This document shows, piece by piece, positions 1 to 4,257 of a DNA stretch of 5,173 nt. The notes under the pieces were generated by a model, which was not told the origin of the DNA, did no database searches, and saw nothing but the letters and a program-made list of their open reading frames with translations. Numbering within the stretch: position 1 is the first letter of the stretch; each line of letters starts with the position of its first letter. Both the position numbers and the translations under genes were made by a program. Source of the stretch: an uncultured Moraxellaceae bacterium (GTDB lineage: Bacteria > Pseudomonadota > Gammaproteobacteria > Pseudomonadales > Moraxellaceae); contig CALFYA010000229.1 of assembly GCA_937952925.1 (NCBI GenBank), positions 1 to 5,173 on the forward strand. The letters run 5' to 3'.

Positions 1-292
1 GGTAAAACTCCAGAATGTCACGAGGCTGTACCACCTTGTAGCGTTTGCTCACCACCGACATCGGTTCTAGCGTATCTGAGCGATACAGCACCTTCTGATC
101 GTCAAAGGTGCCAAACAACTCATTGCCCGACCAATGCTGTGCCGAAAAGCGCACAGGGCTTTCATTGATCTGCCAATCCATACCGGCTTCATGCGCCCAG
201 ACTTCAAGGGGCTGTTTCTCAGTCAGGCGATTGCCTAGACCGTGCCAAGGGGTATCGCCGACATAAGCCATGGTTTCGACTAAATGTGCCAT
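1..292 (-). CDS. DUF932 (TIGR03299-like) phage/plasmid protein, 5' part
   Basis: Read on the minus strand, an open frame of 97 codons starts at ATG 292-290 and runs off the left edge, so the C-terminus is missing. The start is set by a GGAG Shine-Dalgarno sequence seven bases upstream. The N-terminus MAHLVETMAYVGDTPWHGLG, followed by an acidic/aromatic stretch (VWAHEAGMDWQINESPVRF, about residues 31-49) and YRSDTLEPMSVVSKRYKVVQ, has the layout of DUF932 / TIGR03299 'phage/plasmid-like' proteins. These typically open with a P-W-H-G-L-G motif near residue 20. They are widespread on phages and plasmids, are often near replication or recombination genes, and have no settled biochemical role. The upstream minus-strand gene (506-847) is 213 bp away, so co-transcription is possible but not shown. 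Family recognition is from memory of the motif. Confidence 0.85.
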   Translation of the reverse strand, partial: MAHLVETMAYVGDTPWHGLGNRLTEKQPLEVWAHEAGMDWQINESPVRFSAQHWSGNELFGTFDDQKVLYRSDTLEPMSVVSKRYKVVQPRDILEFY

Positions 293-315
293 GATGTTTC
301 TCCAAGATGTAGATG

Positions 316-353
316 TGATCAGGCGCTGCGCCTTGATATGCAAGCGCCGATCA
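316..353. repeat. Inverted repeat in the leader of the DUF932 gene
   Basis: TGATC plus GGCGC (316-320, 322-326) pairs with GCGCC plus GATCA (344-353), giving ten base pairs with one bulged A at 321. An alternative short hairpin GGCGC-T-GCGCC sits inside it. It lies about 24 bp upstream of the DUF932 start codon on the minus strand. No T-run follows on either strand, so a simple intrinsic terminator is unlikely; an operator or an mRNA leader structure is possible. A second, weaker inverted repeat (375-382 with 401-408, one mismatch around CCCTG/CAGGG) is in the same gap. Nothing else coding is seen between 293 and 505. Confidence 0.45.
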
Positions 354-505
354 GGATGTGTTGGGATGTGCTTAGACCCCTGCCCGACCAATCAAATGGA
401 CAGGGATCAAAGGTTGGAAGAGTGAAAGGGTGAAAAAGGGATCAACGCTAAATGCTCAGCACTCCGCGTGTGATGACATGGATGAAGAAATGGATGCACT
501 GTTGA

Positions 506-847
506 TTAACGATCATGCAGGACATCAGCACCAAAATGCCGATCACAATCACAGCAGTGATAGTTATCGAGTAAGGTGTCATCGATGTATTCGCCGACCG
601 TCACCCCCGTCTTACAGCCTGCGGCAGCCCCGATTAGACCACCCAACAGTGCGCCACACAAACCACCTAAAAACATGGCAGGAGGGCCACCAATCAAACC
701 CATATACATGCCCAACTGAGCACCTTGAACAGTACCCGCCGCACCTCCTGCACCACCAGCCACCATGCCAATCGCACCACCCGTCTTCTTGGCGTAATGC
801 TTGATTTGGACATGGCTTGAATCACAATACGGACAATAAATCGTCAT
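506..847 (-). CDS. Small protein with split zinc-ribbon and glycine-zipper core
   Basis: This predicted protein has 113 residues. The frame could extend to 904, but ATG 847-845 is chosen because GGAGGA sits eight bases upstream, and because residues 5-8 (CPYC) then form a normal N-terminal zinc-knuckle half. Residues 98-101 (CCDC) form the second CxxC pair near the C-terminus. Between them, about residues 22-88 are extremely rich in Gly and Ala with many GxxxG spacings, as in glycine-zipper membrane-associated segments. The two CxxC halves could meet to bind one zinc if the glycine segment forms a helical hairpin in the membrane; that fold is inference. No named family is recognised. The charged tail after residue 101 and the lack of a signal peptide suggest that both ends are cytoplasmic. 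The overlapping plus-strand frame (430-804) is regarded as a shadow of this gene. Confidence 0.75.
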   Translation of the reverse strand: MTIYCPYCDSSHVQIKHYAKKTGGAIGMVAGGAGGAAGTVQGAQLGMYMGLIGGPPAMFLGGLCGALLGGLIGAAAGCKTGVTVGEYIDDTLLDNYHCCDCDRHFGADVLHDR

Positions 848-965
848 TGAACTTTCCTCCACAGGGACATGCAAAACCCACCGAGAGTGGTGAGTTAGGT
901 TCAATGAGATGATATATCTCTGTCTTTTTTTAGAATCTAAATCCGATTTTATGCGCTATACTTTC

Positions 966-1002
966 AATTGGCTCAGCTGAATTTTGGCATGATCAGCCAA
1001 TT
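966..1002. repeat. Inverted repeat AATTGGCT / AGCCAATT
   Basis: AATTGGCT at 966-973 is perfectly complementary to AGCCAATT at 995-1002. A third half-site, TTGGC at 984-988, can pair with GCCAA at 996-1000, so two mutually exclusive hairpins share the right arm. The site lies about 120 bp upstream of the minus-strand gene at 506-847 and could be its operator or promoter region. No good sigma-70 promoter was found there. Confidence 0.4.
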
Positions 1003-1289
1003 AAACCACTCTTAAATATCATCCAAAACACGCGTATTTGGTACGAGATTTTACGTCAATCCGTAGACCTTTTTGTCGGATAACTTTTCAAAAAATCTAG
1101 GTCATCAATCTTCATTTTTTGATGCAAAAATCTGGGTTAGACCTCAAAAACATCTCAGCCCGCCGTCTATAATCATCAAATCCACCCTCAACAATAGACC
1201 TCATTTGATCATCAGACCTACGGTGACAAACTGGTTATTAATACAATTACACTACCCGAGTAGGGTCATATCTACTTCTCATGATGCAA

Positions 1290-1316
1290 GTGTGCTAGCC
1301 TCATGGCATAGCACAC
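1290..1316. repeat. Strong hairpin with 11-bp stem and one bulge
   Basis: GTGTGCTA (1290-1297) pairs with TAGCACAC (1309-1316). Inside it GCC (1298-1300) pairs with GGC (1305-1307) around a TCAT tetraloop, leaving A1308 bulged. It is 18 bp ahead of a second strong hairpin (1335-1361). There is no T-run after it, so on its own it is not an intrinsic terminator. It may be part of a structured RNA or a single-stranded DNA origin element. Confidence 0.55.
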
Positions 1317-1334
1317 CTGATATATGACTCATTA

Positions 1335-1361
1335 CAGATGAGCCCTCAATAGGCTCATCTG
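1335..1361 (+). terminator. Perfect 10-bp stem hairpin, terminator-like
   Basis: CAGATGAGCC (1335-1344) and GGCTCATCTG (1352-1361) form a perfect stem with a 7-base loop. ATTTATGATTT follows on the plus strand and an A/T-rich run follows on the minus strand, so it could end transcription in either direction, although the T-tract is weak. It directly precedes the candidate promoter at 1370, which suits an insulating terminator between the upstream region and the HUH-gene transcript. Confidence 0.5.
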
Positions 1362-1369
1362 ATTTATGA

Positions 1370-1398
1370 TTTACTGATGTCTATGTATTTTGAATAAT
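1370..1398 (+). promoter_or_regulatory. Candidate sigma-70 promoter for the HUH-like gene transcript
   Basis: TTTACT (1370-1375, four of six matches to TTGACA) and AATAAT (1393-1398, five of six to TATAAT) are separated by exactly 17 bp. Transcription would begin near 1405, inside the perfect 12-bp palindrome TGTATTAATACA (1398-1409), which is well placed for a repressor. An imperfect repeat, ACTCATTAC followed by A or T then GATGA, occurs on both sides (1327-1341 and 1415-1429). The second copy runs into ACTGAT-GA-ATCAGT (1422-1435), another palindromic operator-like site. Confidence 0.4.
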
Positions 1399-1462
1399 GT
1401 ATTAATACACATTCACTCATTACTGATGAATCAGTCTCATCCTCAATGATCTATACCATGCT

Positions 1463-1570
1463 ATGATCCACATGGATGAACTGCACCCTACGTCTTTTAA
1501 GCGTAGGTGGTACACCCTCTATTTTTTTGATGAGTTTGGTTTGTTGTATGGCATACCACAATCGAAATAG
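1463..1570 (+). CDS. Small ORF of 35 codons upstream of the HUH-like gene
   Basis: The frame runs from ATG 1463 (or ATG 1472, giving 32 residues) to TAG 1568-1570, eleven bases before the next start. From Met-4 the peptide begins MDELHPTSFKRRWYTLYFFD and ends in GIPQSK. It is basic in the middle and rich in aromatics. No Shine-Dalgarno sequence is evident. Its stop is next to the ribosome binding site of the downstream gene, so it could act as a leader peptide whose translation affects the next gene. A hairpin CCTACG/CGTAGG (1487-1492 with 1502-1507) and the palindrome at 1541-1561 lie within it. It may be a chance frame; no family is recognised. Confidence 0.3.
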   Translation: MIHMDELHPTSFKRRWYTLYFFDEFGLLYGIPQSK

Positions 1571-1586
1571 AGGTGATCCACATGGA
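1464..1586 (+). repeat. Duplicated 13-bp start-region motif TGATCCACATGGA
   Basis: TGATCCACATGGA occurs at 1464-1476 and again at 1574-1586, 110 bp apart. Each copy contains an ATG that opens a frame reading I-H-M-D. The first copy is also nearly palindromic (ATCCA-CA-TGGAT), so it may equally be a protein-binding site used twice, the second time over the start codon of the HUH-like gene. Confidence 0.55.
1541..1561. promoter_or_regulatory. 21-bp near-perfect palindrome just upstream of the HUH-like gene
   Basis: TTGT, GTATG, CATAC and ACAA are arranged symmetrically around a central G (1551), with only one mismatched pair (1545/1557). The palindrome ends eight bases before the AGAGG ribosome binding site. 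It could be an operator, or an mRNA hairpin controlling access to that site. The core ATGGCATA (1548-1555) recurs at 1303-1310 and 2834-2841. Confidence 0.5.
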
Positions 1587-2823
1587 CAAGGCTCTGGTCT
1601 ACACACCGCTAGACTCATCAACTAGCATTGAGCAACCGATGGATATCCCATCGTCATCCTTCCCAACCCTAGAGCTGTCAACCAAGCATTCATGTGTCGT
1701 TGCACACACACCAAAAAATACTCTTGAGCCTGCACATCTAGAATTTGTTGAGAGCAGCATCTACCTCTTTCTACTCTGGAAGAATTTTATTCAATTAGTT
1801 CAGAGTACTAAGAGGTTCCGCTATACCATCTTAGAAGAACACTCAACACCATACATCGCTCATGTTCACTGCCAAGAATTCGCCGAATATATACCCATGA
1901 CCCCACAGCTATTAACCAGCAATCCCTGTCAGGGACGGGACGCTTTGTATTGCCATGACGTGGCACATGCCTTTCGAACCATCTTAAACCATCCTCAATA
2001 CTTCAAATGGTTAGAGGCGTTTGATGATTCAATGCCGCATGAGCAACCATCTGTACAGCAGGTGAAAATATTTGAGAAAATCATCAAAATAATTCGAAAA
2101 TCTTTTCGCAGTGCTGCCTATCTTCGCCATCAAAAAAAAGAACAGATTGAGTATCAACACCAACTCGCAGAGTATTCAGCCTATATTTCAGATTTATTTA
2201 GACCAACCAAACAACGCTCTGAACGACGTCGATTACTGGTCATACGGGTTGATCTGGGCTTCAAAAAGGCCATCCTCAGAAAATACGATCTAGCGGTCTT
2301 CTTGAAAATGCTCAACGATTTATTTAGCCAACATCATCGAAAACCTCTGTTTAAATACCTTGAAGGTTATATTCGTAAAGTTGAGTTTGGACTCGAAAAA
2401 GGCTGGCATGCCCATCTGTTGTTATTTTTTAATGCTGATTATTTTCTCAACAGTTTTAGCAAAGCACAGAGCATTGGCCTTGCATGGAATCAACTGGTTA
2501 AATCAAGCAGTCAAGGTAAAAATTCGGGTGTTTTTCACAATTGCCATGACAGAAAAAAACGATACAAATATCCATGTATTGGCCTGTTTGACAACTACGG
2601 TGCTTTCGAGCTTCGGCAGCAGCTTGATAATCTCAACAAACATTTACTGCCCTACCTGTTAAAACGAAGTGGTCGGGTTCGATTCGCGGATCAGCCGAAA
2701 CAAAAATTAATTACTCGCAGTCAACTTCCTGCGATCATCAAACAGCGCATCGCTGCTCATGCGGCGATTGCGGCACTCATGGACGAAATACCTCAACGCA
2801 GCAGACTCAGTCGATTCGCCTGA
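1582..2823 (+). CDS. Inovirus Gp2 / YagK-YfjJ-type HUH-like replication protein
   Basis: ATG 1582 gives 413 residues. The GTG at 1573 overlaps the AGAGG ribosome binding site (1569-1573) and is rejected as the start. The first 200 residues are not recognised. The C-terminal half matches the YagK/YfjJ C-terminal (inovirus Gp2) pattern: an R-V-D-L strand (LLVIRVDLGF, about 218-227), then YIRKVEFGLEKGWHAHLLLF (about 263-282) with H276-x-H278 in a hydrophobic strand, then a conserved W (about 302), and LPYLLKR with Tyr358 and Lys361 as the likely catalytic tyrosine region. HxH plus a later Tyr is the HUH endonuclease arrangement, so nicking of single-stranded or hairpin DNA for rolling-circle replication is the best guess; activity is inference. 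The C-terminal tail is basic. The gene is more AT-rich than its neighbours and ends convergent to the 2890-3651 operon. A mobilisation relaxase is less likely, as no three-His motif is seen. Confidence 0.8.
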   Translation: MDKALVYTPLDSSTSIEQPMDIPSSSFPTLELSTKHSCVVAHTPKNTLEPAHLEFVESSIYLFLLWKNFIQLVQSTKRFRYTILEEHSTPYIAHVHCQEFAEYIPMTPQLLTSNPCQGRDALYCHDVAHAFRTILNHPQYFKWLEAFDDSMPHEQPSVQQVKIFEKIIKIIRKSFRSAAYLRHQKKEQIEYQHQLAEYSAYISDLFRPTKQRSERRRLLVIRVDLGFKKAILRKYDLAVFLKMLNDLFSQHHRKPLFKYLEGYIRKVEFGLEKGWHAHLLLFFNADYFLNSFSKAQSIGLAWNQLVKSSSQGKNSGVFHNCHDRKKRYKYPCIGLFDNYGAFELRQQLDNLNKHLLPYLLKRSGRVRFADQPKQKLITRSQLPAIIKQRIAAHAAIAALMDEIPQRSRLSRFA

Positions 2824-2843
2824 CACTGCTGCCATGGCATAGC

Positions 2844-2866
2844 GGTAGGGCAACAACTGCCCTACC
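2844..2866. terminator. Hairpin between convergent genes
   Basis: GGTAGGGCA (2844-2852) and TGCCCTACC (2858-2866) form a perfect 9-bp GC-rich stem with loop ACAAC. It is 20 bp after the HUH-like stop and 23 bp beyond the stop of the minus-strand operon. The position suits a bidirectional terminator, but neither strand has a T-run after the stem. The sequence just before it has the palindrome TGCCATGGCA (2830-2839). Confidence 0.5.
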
Positions 2867-2889
2867 ACACCCCTCTCACCTCATCACCC

Positions 2890-3108
2890 TTAACGCTTCA
2901 TCAGGATCGCACCAATCACCACCAACATGATCACACCACCAATCGCCTTACCAAGTGACGGGAACATCACCGCAGGCCAAATGACCCCTTGACCCAAGTG
3001 ATAGGCAAAGCCATGGGTATCGTAAGTGCCAAAGTGTTTATACAGCGCAAATACCACACCAATTAACGCGTATAAGCCAATCAAGACTTGTTTCACTTGC
3101 AAATTCAT
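2890..3108 (-). CDS. 72-residue membrane protein with two helices
   Basis: The start is ATG 3108-3106, with GAGAGGA a few bases upstream on the minus strand. Its start codon overlaps the TGA stop of the preceding 44-residue gene in the arrangement ATGA, so translation is very probably coupled. Two hydrophobic segments are seen, about residues 6-23 (QVLIGLYALIGVVFALY) and 54-69 (KAIGGVIMLVVIGAILM). They are joined by a polar, His- and Tyr-bearing loop (KHFGTYDTHGFAYHLGQ, 24-40), and the protein ends MKR. It is likely an inner-membrane protein with a short loop. No family is recognised. Its place in an operon with a lipoprotein suggests an envelope role, such as a small complex or an entry-exclusion-like function, but that is speculation. 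It is the last gene before the hairpin at 2844-2866. Confidence 0.75.
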   Translation of the reverse strand: MNLQVKQVLIGLYALIGVVFALYKHFGTYDTHGFAYHLGQGVIWPAVMFPSLGKAIGGVIMLVVIGAILMKR

Positions 3109-3239
3109 TTGTCCTCTCCAGCCGCAAAATTACCCAGTGCACTAAGCACCCACAAAAACAGCAACACACCCAAAAACGGCAAACCGCCCATAAACCAGAC
3201 GACACCGCCTACAAACAACACTCCAGCCAAGACACGCAT
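3105..3239 (-). CDS. 44-residue small membrane peptide
   Basis: A longer frame reaches 3503, but the real start is ATG 3239-3237 because a perfect AGGAGG sits eight bases upstream. The longer version would also overlap the lipoprotein gene extensively in another frame. The product, beginning MRVLAGVLFVGGVVWFMGGL, is almost entirely hydrophobic through residue 34 and ends in GNFAAGEDK. It contains one long or two short membrane segments broken by G-L-P near residue 20. It overlaps the next gene by four bases (ATGA) and follows the lipoprotein stop by 49 bp. No family is recognised. Small hydrophobic peptides of this kind can be toxins, regulators of a membrane complex or exclusion factors; the sequence does not decide between them. 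Confidence 0.7.
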   Translation of the reverse strand: MRVLAGVLFVGGVVWFMGGLPFLGVLLFLWVLSALGNFAAGEDK

Positions 3240-3288
3240 GTTCAGACCCTCCTGATCCGTGTGAGGCAGCCAATAGCATCCACACCGT

Positions 3289-3651
3289 TTATTCAGAACG
3301 GCACTCAAGTGCAGCTTGCGCCAACACCTGATCAAAATCTGAAGGCATCTGTGAGGGGTGCTCGATCTTGTTGAGCATCTCTTCGGGGTAGTGGTCGGTG
3401 ATTTTTTCGTAGGCGCATTCGCACTGGTCATCGTTACCTGCGGCTCCACCGTAGGTACATGACTGCATAAAAACGCGCTCAGAGGGGCTAGAACACGCCG
3501 CAAGGCTTAGACCAAGGAAACACACCACCACGATGCGAGACAGGCCATAGACGCGCTCTACGTGCGTTTTAGAGGGGGTATGGGTAGAAGTTGCACCAGA
3601 TAGGACAGTGGGAGGATGTAAAAAACGTCGAATTACAGTTGTCATGGTCAT
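3289..3651 (-). CDS. Small cysteine-containing lipoprotein
   Basis: This is a 120-residue product. ATG 3651-3649 is chosen because AAGGAG (3663-3658) lies six bases upstream; an in-frame ATG 33 bases earlier lacks this. Residues 40-52 are hydrophobic and lead into a lipobox LAAC with Cys53 as the likely lipidated residue, so the mature protein is about 68 residues. Mature cysteines C65, C77, C79 and C117, with CTYGGAAGNDDQCECAYEKI, resemble a common group of small proteobacterial lipoproteins carrying a C...CxC pattern of unknown function. The stretch before the hydrophobic core is oddly long (about 39 residues, including Thr- and Pro-rich sequence), and no alternative start lies close to the core. 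It is first in the operon with the 44- and 72-residue membrane proteins and is preceded by the structured leader at 3658-3850. Confidence 0.7.
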   Translation of the reverse strand: MTMTTVIRRFLHPPTVLSGATSTHTPSKTHVERVYGLSRIVVVCFLGLSLAACSSPSERVFMQSCTYGGAAGNDDQCECAYEKITDHYPEEMLNKIEHPSQMPSDFDQVLAQAALECRSE

Positions 3652-3657
3652 GACTAA

Positions 3658-3850
3658 CTCCTTAGGTTTAAGAAGCTCTGCCATAACGCTGCTAAACGAT
3701 GGTGGCAGAACAGAAGGGGGTTAGCAGACTGATACCTAAGAAATCAGCACGCGCGAACGCGTCCCCCTCCCGTTCCACCGTAAGGGGGACGAGCTGAGTT
3801 ACGCAAAAAGCCTGACAGCTTTCTACGCCTTAGGTGGATCGGTCTGCTAA
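3658..3850 (-). promoter_or_regulatory. Candidate two-state RNA switch in the lipoprotein operon leader
   Basis: The arms 3721-3740 and 3829-3850 form a closing stem of 20 facing positions. Nine pairs come from TTAGCAGAC/GTCTGCTAA, then one G-U on the plus strand (A-C on the minus), then GAT/ATC, a two-base bulge (3836-3837), then seven from ACCTAAG/CTTAGGT. The stem encloses further hairpins: CGTCCCCCT (3760-3768) with AGGGGGACG (3783-3791), ACGCG-CGAA-CGCGT (3749-3762, overlapping it) and AGCTG/CAGCT (3792-3820). The 3721-3740 arm has a second possible partner nearer the gene. Its TTAGCAG and ACCTAAG blocks match CTGCTAA at 3689-3695 and CTTAGGT at 3661-3667, properly nested. The latter includes three bases of the AAGGAG ribosome binding site. 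This mutually exclusive pairing is typical of riboswitch or attenuator leaders. No known class is recognised. Confidence 0.5.
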
Positions 3851-3856
3851 AACCGA

Positions 3857-3871
3857 CAGGCATGTGGCCTG
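3857..3871. repeat. Small hairpin CAGGC / GCCTG
   Basis: CAGGC (3857-3861) and GCCTG (3867-3871) flank the 5-base loop ATGTG, immediately outside the large closing stem. On the minus strand it would sit at the very 5' end of the predicted leader. Confidence 0.4.
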
Positions 3872-3878
3872 CAAGTGA

Positions 3879-3907
3879 AGGATAACGGTTTGGAATCTGA
3901 GGAGCAA
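3879..3907 (-). promoter_or_regulatory. Weak candidate promoter for the lipoprotein operon
   Basis: On the minus strand TTGCTC (3907-3902) and TATCCT (3884-3879) are 17 bp apart, with three and four matches to the sigma-70 hexamers. It would start a transcript just upstream of the 3721-3850 structure. The nearby inverted pair TAACGGTT (3883-3890) and AACCGTTA (3958-3965) could tie its control to the origin. The match is weak and is supported mainly by position. Confidence 0.25.
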
Positions 3908-3962
3908 ATCTGGTTCACATACAAGCTTAAAAGTATCGTTAGAGCGATTTTTAGCATAACCG

Positions 3963-4020
3963 TTAAAAACTACCTTTCTTCAGTTTTCCAACTACTTTTT
4001 ATCTTAAAGGTAGTTTTTAA
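3963..4020. repeat. 15-bp perfect inverted repeat built from iteron ends
   Basis: TTAAAAACTACCTTT (3963-3977) is exactly complementary to AAAGGTAGTTTTTAA (4006-4020). The left arm continues with CTTCAGTTT, so 24 bases (3963-3986) match the first iteron of the array (4110-4133). A degenerate half-site AACTACTTTTTA (3990-4001) lies between the arms. Inverted iteron halves are typical binding sites for Rep dimers or for handcuffing control. Confidence 0.75.
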
Positions 4021-4115
4021 AATCAAAAAATTCCCTTTTAAATACTTTTAAAAGCTTTTAAGAGCTTTTCGGAGGGCTCTAAGCCTTACGCCACAAGGGT
4101 TTCAGAAGATTAAAA

Positions 4116-4203
4116 ACTACCTTTCTTCAGTTTGTTCACTACCTTTCTTCAGTTTGTTCACTACCTTTCTTCAGCTTGTTCACTACCTTTCTTCAGCTTT
4201 GAA
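4116..4203 (+). repeat. Tandem 22-bp iterons, three full and one partial
   Basis: Copies begin at 4116, 4138, 4160 and 4182, each with the core ACTACCTTTCTTCAG. The first two end TTTGTTC and the third CTTGTTC. The fourth diverges after CTTT at about 4200. The exact 22-bp period places successive sites on the same face of DNA every two helical turns, as expected for cooperative Rep binding. Confidence 0.9.
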
Positions 4204-4207
4204 TTTT

Positions 4208-4243
4208 GTTTACTACCTTTAACTATTGTGGTAGTTTTTAAAC
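4208..4243. promoter_or_regulatory. Inverted iteron half-sites at the rep promoter (autoregulatory operator)
   Basis: GTTT-ACTACC (4208-4217) faces GGTAGT (4230-4235) and AAAC (4240-4243). GGTAGTTTTTAAA at 4230-4242 is identical to 4009-4021. The site ends eight bases before the rep start region. Weak -35/-10 candidates (TTGAAT at 4199-4204 and AACTAT at 4221-4226, 16 bp apart) fall across it, so Rep dimers bound here would block rep transcription, as in other iteron plasmids. Confidence 0.6.
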
Positions 4244-4257
4244 AAAAGGAGTATGAT

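Larger units (their letters stand above)
905..1462. other. Long AT-rich non-coding segment with many inverted repeats
   Basis: No convincing gene is seen over about 560 bp. The one plus-strand frame, 1073-1327, starts with TTG, lacks a ribosome binding site and has a composition-driven sequence, so it is not called. The segment holds inverted repeats at 906-920, 966-1002, 1103-1124, 1290-1316 and 1335-1361, and palindromes at 1398-1409 and 1422-1435. It also has four AGACCT words (first bases near 1064, 1140, 1196 and 1214). This density of structure ahead of an HUH-like gene would fit a replication origin or regulatory RNA, but no nick site can be identified by eye. Confidence 0.6.
3963..4241. 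other. Iteron-type origin of vegetative replication (oriV)
   Basis: A solo iteron, an AT-rich stretch (about 4012-4070, containing the 14-bp palindrome TTAAAAGCTTTTAA at 4048-4061), a tandem 22-bp iteron array and an inverted half-site lie directly upstream of a Rep_3 initiator. This is the standard arrangement of theta-replicating iteron plasmids, in which Rep monomers bind the iterons and open the AT-rich segment. No good DnaA box was recognised. A small hairpin AGAGC/GCTCT (4061-4080) separates the AT-rich part from the array. Confidence 0.85.

Noticed and set aside
430..804. Plus-strand 124-residue frame starting with GTG
   Set aside because: It lies antisense to the well-supported minus-strand gene at 506-847, has a His/Pro-rich shadow-like composition and lacks a proper ribosome binding site.
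1073..1327. Plus-strand 84-residue frame
   Set aside because: It has a TTG start with no ribosome site, no recognisable domain, and spans strong inverted repeats (1290-1316).
2111..2662. Two further plus-strand frames within the HUH-like gene
   Set aside because: They overlap the 413-residue coding sequence in another frame and have no independent start signals.
3240..3503. N-terminal extension of the 44-residue gene to 132 residues
   Set aside because: It would overlap the lipoprotein gene for over 200 bp in a different frame, whereas AGGAGG directly precedes the internal ATG at 3239.
3720..3853. Integron attC site
   Set aside because: The outer boxes read GTTAG...CTAA rather than the inward RYYYAAC...GTTRRRY arrangement, and no cassette gene or integrase accompanies it.
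3943..3972. Possible XerC/XerD (pdif-like) site around ATTTTTAGCATAACCG
   Set aside because: The XerC-like half resembles the consensus only in part, and no XerD half is found at the required 6-bp spacing.
4116..4203. CRISPR array
   Set aside because: The 22-bp repeats are contiguous with no spacers and sit upstream of a Rep_3 gene, so they are iterons.
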